Shown: positions 1 to 6,506, numbered from the stretch's first letter. The stretch: DNA of 9,724 nt from Coprobacillus sp. (GCA_021203745.1 JAJQAP010000081.1:1-9724); one strand, 5' to 3'. A program made the numbers and translations. The notes: generated from the sequence alone by a model not told the origin.

Positions 1-1063
1 AATTCAGGTTTTTGACGATGGTTTTCTTCTTTGACATCGACATTGCGCCCTTAGCTAGACATGTAGTGACAATCATCGGCAGCATCTCTGGGGTGAGGCC
101 CACCGCAACAGATATACCAAAGAGGAAAGCACTAAGCCAATCACCTTTTGTAAGTCCATTTAAGATAAAGACAATTGGCACCATTACGAGCATAAAGCGA
201 ATTAAGAGCCAACTGACAGCGTTTACACCTTTTGTAAATGACGTTTCTACCGCTTCTCCAGATATATCTTGCGCCATAGTGCCAAACATAGTGTTATCAC
301 CTGTGGCGACAACTATCGCTGTTGCGCTCCCTGATAAAACGTTAGACCCCATTAAAACAATATTTGAATAATCAGAAACTGATTTTCTCCCCTTAACAAC
401 ATCTGGGGTCTTTTCTATAGGCTCACTCTCTCCAGTTAAAGAGGCTTGGGTAATAAATAAGTCCTTAGCCCAGATAATACGACAATCTGCGGGGATCATA
501 TCACCAACAGATAGGTGAACGATATCACCCACAACGACATCGTCAAGAGGTATTTCTTTTTTACCTGTCTCAAACCTTGTAATCGCACATGTTGTGGAAA
601 TCATTCCTAGGAGTTTTTCTGTCGCACTGTTACTCCTCGATTCTTGAATGAATCTAAGAAGAACAGAAGCAATAATCATCACGGCAATTATAACAACCGT
701 AATATAATCAAAATCTTCAGGATTGGTTCCTAGCCACCCAAAGGTAGGGAAAATCATGTCGGTAAAGACAGAAACAATAACTAAAACAAATAAAATTAAG
801 GTAAATGGATCCGCAAAAGCACCTAAAAGACGCCTAAACCATCCCTTTTTCTTTTCTTTTGAAACGATATTTGAACCATACTCTTCTCTAGACTGTTCTA
901 CCTGCTCTTCGGTTAAACCATTAAAAGAAGTCCCGTATTGCACGAATAAATCATCTACACTGGATCTTGCCGCCTTTCCAATGATATTCGCGTTTTCACG
1001 ACGTCTTTGGACTTTTTCCTGTTTCTCTTTTTTCTCTTTATTACTCTTATTTTTGCTTGGCAT
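1..1063 (-). CDS. mgtA: MgtA-type Mg2+-importing P-type ATPase, N-terminal part (cut by window edge)
   Basis: This is the first 354 residues of a P-type ATPase whose family (MgtA/MgtB, P3B) normally runs to about 850-900 residues; the rest lies beyond base 1. The family imports Mg2+ across the cytoplasmic membrane using ATP. Seen here: a Lys/Arg-rich cytoplasmic N-terminus (1-80), M1 (about 86-104), M2 (about 119-137), the actuator domain with TGES at 210-213, M3 (about 285-303), and M4 with the MgtA hallmark GLTPEMLPM (322-330), then SMSKKKTIVKNLN just before the window ends. The DKTGT phosphorylation site should follow within about 25 residues outside the window. The start is the ATG at 1063, with AGAAGGG about 8 bases upstream. 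It lies inside the 3' end of the preceding membrane-protein gene (17-base overlap), suggesting translational coupling. The subfamily call is firm; Mg2+ as substrate is inferred from the family. Confidence 0.93.
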   Translation of the reverse strand, partial: MPSKNKSNKEKKEKQEKVQRRRENANIIGKAARSSVDDLFVQYGTSFNGLTEEQVEQSREEYGSNIVSKEKKKGWFRRLLGAFADPFTLILFVLVIVSVFTDMIFPTFGWLGTNPEDFDYITVVIIAVMIIASVLLRFIQESRSNSATEKLLGMISTTCAITRFETGKKEIPLDDVVVGDIVHLSVGDMIPADCRIIWAKDLFITQASLTGESEPIEKTPDVVKGRKSVSDYSNIVLMGSNVLSGSATAIVVATGDNTMFGTMAQDISGEAVETSFTKGVNAVSWLLIRFMLVMVPIVFILNGLTKGDWLSAFLFGISVAVGLTPEMLPMIVTTCLAKGAMSMSKKKTIVKNLN

Positions 1064-1394
1064 TTACTTGACCCTTCTTACTATCATCGTGGTAATAAAG
1101 TTTTTTTGTCGAGATGAGAACCGCATCCATTACGATCGCAACACCCCAGATAATCATCGCCCAGATAAAGATTTTATCGTAGAAGAATTCCCACACTCCC
1201 GCGGCAAGAAGAATGAGGGAGCAGACAATAATCATCAATCCAATATTTATACTTATTGCCTTCATGTTCATCTTCGCTCTTTCTTGAAGAGGCATCTTTT
1301 TCCAAAAAGGAAAAAATCTATAGAGCTTTGTAAAGAGAAACAATACTCCAAAGATGAATAAGACGACACTAAAGGCAATACAAGTAATGTTCAT
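1047..1394 (-). CDS. Small three-helix membrane protein, DUF3784-like
   Basis: A 115-residue integral membrane protein with predicted helices at about 3-21, 48-69 and 74-95. A basic/acidic segment (PLQERAKMNMKA, 35-46) precedes helix 2, and the C-terminal tail is hydrophilic and Lys-rich. Size, three-helix layout and the Glu/Lys-rich stretch leading into a Gly-containing helix 2 resemble DUF3784 proteins of Bacillota. That assignment is from memory of the pattern and is only moderate; the family has no established function. The start ATG at 1394 has GGTGAG six bases upstream. Its last 17 bases overlap the start of the MgtA-type ATPase, so the two are almost certainly co-translated. The protein may therefore assist, stabilise or regulate the ATPase. 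That role is inference from gene arrangement only. Confidence 0.85.
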   Translation of the reverse strand: MNITCIAFSVVLFIFGVLFLFTKLYRFFPFWKKMPLQERAKMNMKAISINIGLMIIVCSLILLAAGVWEFFYDKIFIWAMIIWGVAIVMDAVLISTKKLYYHDDSKKGQVNAKQK

Positions 1395-1414
1395 AAATTT
1401 CTCACCGGGTTTAG

Positions 1415-1435
1415 TATAACCCCGTATGGGTTATA
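1415..1435. promoter_or_regulatory. Perfect 8-bp inverted repeat upstream of the membrane-protein/mgtA pair
   Basis: Arms TATAACCC (1415-1422) and GGGTTATA (1428-1435) are perfect complements around a five-base centre, ending 20 bases before the ATG at 1394. The A/T-flanked C-run facing a G-run looks like a regulator-binding site; as RNA it would form a hairpin just ahead of the ribosome-binding site. There is no U-run after it in the direction of transcription, so it is not a terminator. Its role as a DNA operator or RNA switch cannot be decided from sequence. Confidence 0.45.
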
Positions 1436-1468
1436 TATCTAGAATTAAAGGCATTATATTTTATTTTA

Positions 1469-1490
1469 CCTGTCCTTATTTATGGACAAG
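1469..1490 (-). promoter_or_regulatory. Hairpin directly after the 21-codon ORF
   Basis: On the minus strand, CTTGTCC (1490-1484) can pair with GGACAGG (1475-1469) over an eight-base loop, giving seven pairs including one G-U. It begins five bases after the stop codon of the small ORF and is followed by an A-rich run rather than U residues, so it is not a classical terminator. A ribosome stalled at the end of the small ORF would cover or disrupt it, which is compatible with leader-type control. A possible -10 hexamer TATAAT lies at 1458-1453, but no acceptable -35 box is seen. Confidence 0.35.
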
Positions 1491-1495
1491 AAATT

Positions 1496-1561
1496 TTAGT
1501 CCCTTGAGTAAAAGAAAATTTGATTTATTATATAAATATAAGTTTTGTGTTTTTTCGACAT
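1496..1561 (-). CDS. 21-codon ORF with a strong ribosome-binding site; candidate leader peptide or micro-membrane protein
   Basis: An ATG at 1561 opens 21 codons ending in TAA (1498-1496). The peptide begins MSKKHK, continues with an aromatic and aliphatic core (TYIYIINQIFFYS) and ends RD, so it is a basic head plus a short hydrophobic stretch. It is preceded by GAAAGGAGGTGA, the strongest Shine-Dalgarno match in the window, about ten bases from the ATG. It lies after the upstream terminator and before the DUF3784-like/mgtA pair. Leader peptides (mgtL) and tiny MgtA-binding membrane peptides (MgtS, MgtR) are known for enterobacterial mgtA systems. No sequence similarity to those is claimed, and the hydrophobic stretch is short for a transmembrane helix. 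It could also be a chance ORF, but the ribosome-binding site argues that it is translated. Confidence 0.5.
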   Translation of the reverse strand: MSKKHKTYIYIINQIFFYSRD

Positions 1562-1568
1562 AGTTTAT

Positions 1569-1580
1569 TCACCTCCTTTC
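1569..1580 (-). promoter_or_regulatory. Strong Shine-Dalgarno sequence of the 21-codon ORF
   Basis: The minus strand reads GAAAGGAGGTGA, nearly a full complement to the 3' end of 16S rRNA, at good spacing from the ATG at 1561. No annotated large gene uses it, since the next long reading frame begins at 1394. This is the main evidence that the small ORF is real. An upstream pyrimidine tract (CTTCCTTTC, 1639-1631) could pair with it. Confidence 0.6.
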
Positions 1581-1589
1581 TTTTAATAG

Positions 1590-1619
1590 AAAAGCAACTA
1601 GTATTACCTAGCTGCTTTT
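1590..1619 (-). terminator. Intrinsic terminator after the M50-like gene (possibly bidirectional)
   Basis: Arms 1593-1601 and 1608-1616 form a nine-pair stem (one G-U) over a six-base loop, extendable by A-U pairs on the outside. It lies 22 bases after the TAG stop of the M50-like gene. In the minus direction the hairpin is followed by TTTTC, a modest U-run. In the plus direction it is followed by TTTTTTTATTTT, which is stronger, although no plus-strand gene precedes it. It separates the tetR/M50-like unit from the leader ORF and mgtA unit. Confidence 0.75.
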
Positions 1620-1640
1620 TTTATTTTAATGAAAGGAAGA

Positions 1641-2798
1641 CTATTTTTTCTTTGCTACACTTTCTTGAAGGAGATGTTCCTTTAAACCCCACTCAGGATG
1701 AAGTTCATCCACTTTAAGGATTGCTTCGTTATAAAGAGATCTTTCCATCTCTTTTCTTGAATCTGGTGTGTTTTTAAAGGCTTTTTTCACTTTATTAATC
1801 GTTAACTCACATTCAGATTGACTTCTATCTAGTAATCCTGACATAAGGATATAGGCTCTTATAGAGACCATAGAATTATCCTTAGAAATTAATCTTCTTG
1901 TCTCTTGATCAACGTTTTCTTCATAGTAGGTATGGGACTCCTCTAACGACTTAGTAAAGAGATTAATATAAATCTTTTGAGCGTATGTTCGAATATAGGT
2001 TTTCTCACTAACCGTCTTTTTAGAATCGATAATCTGATCGAGAAGTGCTTCCGCTTCAGCATAGTTTTTTGCTTCTAGTAGTACGTAGACTTTATTTAAG
2101 TTTAGGTCGGCGGTGAAGTTTGTAATCTCATCAAATACTGGGATTTCAACATCCTTTGCCCCTTGAGCGATAAGATAATCGCTTCTTAAAAGAGCGTTAT
2201 AAGCGGTTCTATTAGCCTTATTTGAGGTCATCGTTAATTTATACCCATCGTTTAAAGAATCAAGACGGAAGGGGAGAATGTTGTACACGACGATAACCGC
2301 GCCTACCACTCCTACGATAAGGAAGAAATAGACGAAATTAGAAACCCAACCTGCCTCGTTACGATAGATAGAGAAGAAAACGATGATAACAATAATCTCT
2401 ATCGCATAGAGAATAGTTCCAAGGAGTAAATACCATCTTGGGTTAGACTCCGCTTCTTTTCCTTCCTGGGGAGTTATTTTTGTTTCTCCAGTTAAGCCAT
2501 CAAAACCTTTGAAATGGAACTTAAATTTACCACCTTCTAAATACCATCCAAAACCTAAAACATTAACAGAGGTAATAATATAATGTGATGCTTTTGCCCC
2601 AATGATGTGCCCAAGTTCGTATAAAATGGCGTTAAAAATGATGCCCGCTACTAAAGCACCGATGACAAAGCCCACATATTGGCCAGTGGTCATATAAGCG
2701 TCGACAAAATGAGTTTGAATAACGGTGAGTCCAAAAATTACCGCTAAAACAAGAATAACAAGATATACGATTATTCCTAAAATATTTTCTTTTTTCAT
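1641..2798 (-). CDS. M50 (site-2 protease)-like membrane protein with degenerate zinc motif and TPR-like C-terminus
   Basis: A 385-residue protein with hydrophobic segments at about 7-27, 41-62, 123-145 and 153-174, then a soluble helical region (about 190-385). M50 intramembrane metalloproteases carry HExxH in one membrane helix and an NxxP...DG motif in a later one. Here the first motif is YELGH (60-64), so Glu61 and His64 are kept but the first zinc-ligand His is Tyr (codon TAC at 2621-2619, one base from CAC). The second motif, NILPFRLDSLNDG (173-185), is well preserved. The protein is probably a non-catalytic relative, or uses a different ligand. The C-terminal half has repeated amphipathic helices (YVLLEAKNYAEAEALLDQII) typical of TPR-like protein-binding repeats. 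It follows tetR by 54 bases with no terminator, so the two are probably co-transcribed, and it is closed by the hairpin at 1590-1619. Substrate or partner is unknown. The fold relation is fairly sure, the function is not. Confidence 0.8.
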   Translation of the reverse strand: MKKENILGIIVYLVILVLAVIFGLTVIQTHFVDAYMTTGQYVGFVIGALVAGIIFNAILYELGHIIGAKASHYIITSVNVLGFGWYLEGGKFKFHFKGFDGLTGETKITPQEGKEAESNPRWYLLLGTILYAIEIIVIIVFFSIYRNEAGWVSNFVYFFLIVGVVGAVIVVYNILPFRLDSLNDGYKLTMTSNKANRTAYNALLRSDYLIAQGAKDVEIPVFDEITNFTADLNLNKVYVLLEAKNYAEAEALLDQIIDSKKTVSEKTYIRTYAQKIYINLFTKSLEESHTYYEENVDQETRRLISKDNSMVSIRAYILMSGLLDRSQSECELTINKVKKAFKNTPDSRKEMERSLYNEAILKVDELHPEWGLKEHLLQESVAKKK

Positions 2799-2852
2799 TT
2801 TTGTTGCCTACCTTTCTTAATTAGCCTCTAATCAGCAAATGTGTATTATTGT

Positions 2853-3428
2853 CTAATTAGGTAAGACGACGGCTGCTTTTTTGCTCTTCTTTGAGAGCAC
2901 TTGATTTATTGATTTCTCAATAAACCCATCCTCTAAAAACACAAACTGTTTCTTTAAATCTATTAAAGTTATGTTTTTATGGTCATTAATATAGGTGGTA
3001 ACGACATTACTCACTCCAAAGGCGTGATATCTCGCTATTGCTCTTTTCTCGTGAGTGGTTAATCCCTTACTCTCTGGAATGTTATCGATTAGTCTAAGGA
3101 ATGCTTGGTAAGAGTTGTTTTGGATAAATTCGATAAAGAGATCTTTACAAGCGGAATCGATAGTGCCGTTGACGAAGTGCCTATTCTGGTCGTAGTAGTG
3201 ATAGATAGCTTCAATTAATCCAATAAAGGACTTAACATCTAAGATTCCTGGAATTTCCTCATAGAGGTAAGTCACCATTAATAGGTCATACATATCATGA
3301 AAGTGATAGTAGAAAGTTTGCCTCTTCACCTTACATTTCTTAGAAAGTGATGAGACAGTGATTTCTTCTAGAGGTTCAGTCTCCATAAGGAGTTTGAGGG
3401 TGTCAACGAATTTCTTTTCTGTTTTCAT
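2853..3428 (-). CDS. TetR/AcrR-family transcriptional regulator (DhaS-like HTH)
   Basis: A 191-residue regulator, a normal size for TetR proteins. The N-terminal DNA-binding domain spans about 1-50, with helix-turn-helix residues ITVSSLSKKCKVKRQTFYYHF at roughly 23-43 and the recognition helix at KRQTFYYHF. The RQTFYYHFxDxYDLL pattern resembles the DhaS-type subgroup. The C-terminal 140 residues are the variable helical ligand/dimerisation domain and do not reveal the ligand. The ATG at 3428 is preceded by AAGGTGG at short spacing. Two palindromes lie in the 75 bases between the upstream ATPase stop and this start, as expected for autoregulation. It lies between the CtpE-like ATPase and the M50-like gene, all in one direction, so it most likely controls its own gene and the M50-like gene. 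Control of the neighbouring ATPases is possible but not shown. Confidence 0.93.
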   Translation of the reverse strand: MKTEKKFVDTLKLLMETEPLEEITVSSLSKKCKVKRQTFYYHFHDMYDLLMVTYLYEEIPGILDVKSFIGLIEAIYHYYDQNRHFVNGTIDSACKDLFIEFIQNNSYQAFLRLIDNIPESKGLTTHEKRAIARYHAFGVSNVVTTYINDHKNITLIDLKKQFVFLEDGFIEKSINQVLSKKSKKAAVVLPN

Positions 3429-3442
3429 ATTACCACCTTAAA

Positions 3443-3456
3443 ACGATTTTAATCGT
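3443..3456. promoter_or_regulatory. Perfect palindrome just upstream of tetR (candidate operator)
   Basis: ACGATT and AATCGT flank a TT centre, giving a perfect 14-base palindrome whose edge is 15 bases before the tetR start. On the minus strand it contains TAAAAT, a possible -10 element, but the matching -35 is poor. Position suits an autorepressor site, and a hairpin role in the mRNA leader is the alternative. Confidence 0.45.
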
Positions 3457-3476
3457 GCTGTATGAGAGATGAAATC

Positions 3477-3493
3477 CACTGTTATTAACGGTG
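3477..3493. promoter_or_regulatory. 17-bp near-perfect palindrome between the ATPase stop and tetR (candidate operator)
   Basis: CACTGTTA and TAACGGTG surround a single central T, symmetric at seven of eight positions per arm. Length, odd centre and single mismatch fit a typical TetR-family operator. It starts 10 bases after the ATPase stop codon and lies 49 bases upstream of the tetR ATG. It differs in sequence from the 3443-3456 palindrome, so at most one is likely to be the cognate TetR site. Confidence 0.45.
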
Positions 3494-3503
3494 TTAAACA
3501 AGT

Positions 3504-6011
3504 TTAGGAATTAGCTGTTTGTTCGTTTTTTGTCTTTGTTTGTTTCTTTCCCTTTCCTGTCGCTATTCTAATTATATATTCAACCACCAATAGCAATAAA
3601 GAGAAAATTATAATTGTTGAAACAATTATCAGGTAGTCCCGCCAGTCAATAAGACTGAAATCAACCCCTAGTAAGTTGCTTGGATTTGCAGGTGAAACAA
3701 GGCCCACAATTGCGATAACAATAATAGCGACACCAAGGCAACTCATTGAGACAATTAACCTATATTTACTGAACGGCACACAGACGTAAATCAGCAGTCC
3801 GATAGAGAGCAGTGAGATAATAAGAGTAATCATTCCTGTGATGTGATCGTAGTCGTAGGTTCCTGCGTCTGTATAGATAAGGAATCCATATCCAAAGATG
3901 ATTCCCGCGGCCGCAATCATGATAATCCCACCAGGCAGTGCTTTTATCAGGATATTGCGTAAAAATCCTGGTTCCACAGGATCGGAACGTTTTTCCATCG
4001 ATATACAAAGGGAAGAGGCACCAATACCAATAAATTCCCAAATATACATGTTTTCTGCTCTAAATGGATAGAGAAGATCTTCATTATCAAAAATAAGAAG
4101 CAAAATTAAGAATAAGAGGGTATAGAAGAAGGCAAACATTGTCTTGCAGAGGAATAATGAACTTGTTCTTGTAAGATTATTGATACTTCGTCGCCCTTCT
4201 GCCACAACATCGGGTAAATGATCAAAATTTGAATCAAGGATAACTAAGTGAGAGGCGTTTTTTGCTGCTTCTGAACCAGAAGCCATCGCAATCGAACAAT
4301 CAGCGGCTTTTAAGGCTAAAATATCGTTAATTCCATCTCCAGTCATTCCCACTGTATGACCTTGTTCTTTTAATCCTTCAATCAAAATTCTCTTCTGATC
4401 TGGCTTAACTCTTCCAAAAACGGTGTATTCTGAAGCAATTTTCTTTAGTTCTTCCTCATCATCAATCCCATCTAAGGATATATATTTATCTGCATTAGGA
4501 ACACCTGCTTTTTTAGCAATTTCACTGACAGTTACGGCATTATCTCCCGAAATTACCTTGATATTAACATTATTATCCATAAACCACTGGAACGTTTTTG
4601 GAGCACTGTCTCTAATGTGGTCTTCGAGAATAACCGCTCCAACAGCATCACATGGACTATCCATCTTTTTTCCGGTTATTTTTTGCGTGGATGTTGCAAT
4701 AACTAATACTCGATAACCGAGGGAATTATACTCTGAAAGTCTCTTTATAACTGTATCTCTATTCCTAATTGGGAGATACTCTGGGGCACCCATTAATAAG
4801 GTAGGAAATTCACCTACAAATGACGCACCAGAATACTTGTTATCACTAGTGAATGGTAAGGACTGCTCCACAACGGCATTACTTGCTAGACTCGCATATT
4901 CTCTTAGTGCTTTTGCGGTGTCATTTTCGTCGTCTGTGGCGTATAAAATATTCGCAATATATTGTTTAATATCTTCCTCAGAATATCCCTTAAAGGGGAT
5001 AACTTTCATTACTCTCATCGATCCATCAGTGATAGTGCCTGTCTTATCGAGACAAAGTGTATCCACTCTAGCAAGCATCTCAAGAGAATACATATCATTA
5101 ACCATAGTGGATTTTCTAGACAGAGCGATAACGCCTGTTCCAAAGGAAATAGAGGACATCAGGTATAGTCCCATCGGTATCATTGCCACCATCGAGGCAG
5201 TGAATGGAGTTAAATCTTCTTTAAAGGAAGCCCAAGAAGACATTCTTCCTTGAACCGCATAAACAATCATCGTAAAGATAAACATGACGACAACTACCGC
5301 ACCAATCACTCTAAAGAGTTGGTTTAGAGATTTCATGATTTCAGAAGAAGCTCTTTTAAACTTTTTTGCGTCTGATTGTACGGATTGGATATAGGAATAT
5401 TCACCGACTTTATCCGCTTTAATACGGCATCGACCTGAAATAACATAGGAACCAGATAGTACGTAGTCATTGACGGTTTTATCTAGACCCACGCTTTCAC
5501 CAGTAATGGCGGATTCATTAACTTCAACGGAGCCACTTAAAATAATTCCATCACATGAAATTGGATCTCCTGCGTTTAATTGAATGACATCATCAAGGAC
5601 AACGTCGTTAGAATAAATCTTTTGCTCTTGTCCGTTTCTTATTACGGTGGAGTGAGGAGCGTTTAATATATGAAGTTTAGACATTAAACGTCTAGCTTTA
5701 AGATCTTGATAAAGACTAATACAAATATTAGGAATCAAAATTAAGAAGAAGAGAAGTCCCATGTAATATTCACCAATGATCATCAGGATAGCGATGATAT
5801 ATAAAAGAATATTAAAAAATGAGAATACATCTGTTCGAATGATATCCCAATACGACTTCCCCACAGTTAGTTTTGTGTGGTTATCTAGTTTCTCGTTGAT
5901 ACGACGATTAACTTGCTCATCGCTTAAACCAACTTCGACATCTGGATTAAATCTTTCTGCTGTGTCGGGGGTTAATTTTTCTTGCTCTTTTTTCTCGTTT
6001 TTCTTTCCCAT
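3504..6011 (-). CDS. CtpE-like cation-translocating P-type ATPase
   Basis: A complete P-type ATPase of 835 residues from the ATG at 6011. A TTG at 6023 would add four residues but lacks a suitably spaced ribosome site, so the ATG (with a weak AGAG ahead) is preferred. In order: basic cytoplasmic N-terminus, M1-M2 (about 63-100), actuator domain with TGES (170-173), M3 (about 232-253), M4 with IPMGL (278-282), phosphorylation site DKTGT (322-326, Asp322), a compact nucleotide-binding domain, SGDN (488-491), TGDGIND (557-563), then M5-M10 and a Lys-rich tail. The long M4-to-DKTGT segment (LARVDTLCLDKTGT) and the compact size match the CtpE group, for which Ca2+ uptake has been reported in mycobacteria. 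It differs clearly from the MgtA-type ATPase at the left edge. The usual Glu of the M4 PEGL motif is Met280 here, so ion choice is uncertain. It follows tadA by 27 bases with no terminator. Confidence 0.9.
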   Translation of the reverse strand: MGKKNEKKEQEKLTPDTAERFNPDVEVGLSDEQVNRRINEKLDNHTKLTVGKSYWDIIRTDVFSFFNILLYIIAILMIIGEYYMGLLFFLILIPNICISLYQDLKARRLMSKLHILNAPHSTVIRNGQEQKIYSNDVVLDDVIQLNAGDPISCDGIILSGSVEVNESAITGESVGLDKTVNDYVLSGSYVISGRCRIKADKVGEYSYIQSVQSDAKKFKRASSEIMKSLNQLFRVIGAVVVVMFIFTMIVYAVQGRMSSWASFKEDLTPFTASMVAMIPMGLYLMSSISFGTGVIALSRKSTMVNDMYSLEMLARVDTLCLDKTGTITDGSMRVMKVIPFKGYSEEDIKQYIANILYATDDENDTAKALREYASLASNAVVEQSLPFTSDNKYSGASFVGEFPTLLMGAPEYLPIRNRDTVIKRLSEYNSLGYRVLVIATSTQKITGKKMDSPCDAVGAVILEDHIRDSAPKTFQWFMDNNVNIKVISGDNAVTVSEIAKKAGVPNADKYISLDGIDDEEELKKIASEYTVFGRVKPDQKRILIEGLKEQGHTVGMTGDGINDILALKAADCSIAMASGSEAAKNASHLVILDSNFDHLPDVVAEGRRSINNLTRTSSLFLCKTMFAFFYTLLFLILLLIFDNEDLLYPFRAENMYIWEFIGIGASSLCISMEKRSDPVEPGFLRNILIKALPGGIIMIAAAGIIFGYGFLIYTDAGTYDYDHITGMITLIISLLSIGLLIYVCVPFSKYRLIVSMSCLGVAIIVIAIVGLVSPANPSNLLGVDFSLIDWRDYLIIVSTIIIFSLLLLVVEYIIRIATGKGKKQTKTKNEQTANS

Positions 6012-6038
6012 AAAACTCTGCAATTTTTTAATATGCTT

Positions 6039-6506
6039 CTAATTTTGCACTCTTTTTGCCTTAAAATACGCACTTATTTGATTTTCGCATTCTTCTTTTA
6101 AGACTTCAGAGGTGATCTCAATATTGTGATTTGTGGCGTCTGAATTAAGGTAATTTATCGTAGAGATAATTGCCCCTCTTTTTGGGTCTAGTGCTCCAAA
6201 ATAGAGATGTTTGATTCTTGCCTCTGATATAGCACCCGCACACATCATACATGGTTCAAGTGTTACAAACATTTCACAATCAGTGAGTCTCCAATAACCT
6301 AATTTTCTTGCGGCTTTTTCTATGGCTAGTATCTCCGCATGTCCAACTGGATTATTGGTTTTTTCTTTTTCGTTATGAGCTCTAGAAATTAGTTTTCCAT
6401 CTTTAACGATAAGGCATCCAACGGGTACTTCATCTTGACACTCACCCTTAAGCGCTTCTTTAAGAGCAAGTCTCATAAATTTTTCTTCGTAACTTTTAGG
6501 TCTCAT
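6039..6506 (-). CDS. tadA: tRNA-specific adenosine deaminase TadA
   Basis: A 155-residue zinc deaminase that converts the wobble adenosine (A34) of tRNA-Arg(ACG) to inosine, letting one tRNA read several CGN codons. The catalytic motif HAE (His56, Glu58) and the zinc-binding PCMMC (Pro85, Cys86, Cys89) are intact, and the sequence around them (NNPVGHAEILAIEKA, VTLEPCMMCAGAI) is characteristic of TadA rather than of cytidine or guanine deaminases. Length is normal. The ATG at 6506 is preceded by GGTGG about eight bases upstream, and those bases appear to lie in the 3' strand of the SRP RNA. There is no terminator between the SRP RNA and tadA, so the gene is probably expressed from the SRP RNA promoter. 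A tadA-SRP RNA neighbourhood is also seen in Bacillus, where dnaX follows; here a P-type ATPase follows instead. Confidence 0.96.
   Translation of the reverse strand: MRPKSYEEKFMRLALKEALKGECQDEVPVGCLIVKDGKLISRAHNEKEKTNNPVGHAEILAIEKAARKLGYWRLTDCEMFVTLEPCMMCAGAISEARIKHLYFGALDPKRGAIISTINYLNSDATNHNIEITSEVLKEECENQISAYFKAKRVQN

Noticed and set aside
723..1361. Long plus-strand reading frame opposite the mgtA start and the DUF3784-like gene
   Set aside because: It is antisense to two genes with clear protein-family or membrane signatures, its product has low-complexity Phe/Ser/Lys runs, and no ribosome site precedes it.
1395..1640. Mg2+-sensing M-box riboswitch upstream of the mgtA unit
   Set aside because: I looked for the conserved M-box core segments and did not recognise them; only short hairpins and the small ORF are present. 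A covariance search would settle it.
1520..1717. Plus-strand 65-codon frame across the 1395-1640 gap
   Set aside because: It begins with TTG, lacks a ribosome site, runs through a terminator hairpin and into the antisense of the M50-like gene.
3766..4041. Minus-strand alternate frame inside the ATPase gene
   Set aside because: It is an out-of-frame shadow of the transmembrane C-terminal coding region, with a composition of Tyr, Trp and Arg unlike a natural protein.
6012..6023. TTG at 6023 as the start of the CtpE-like ATPase
   Set aside because: The nearest purine-rich stretch (AGAAG) is too far upstream, while the in-frame ATG four codons later has AGAG at usable spacing. The difference is only four residues.
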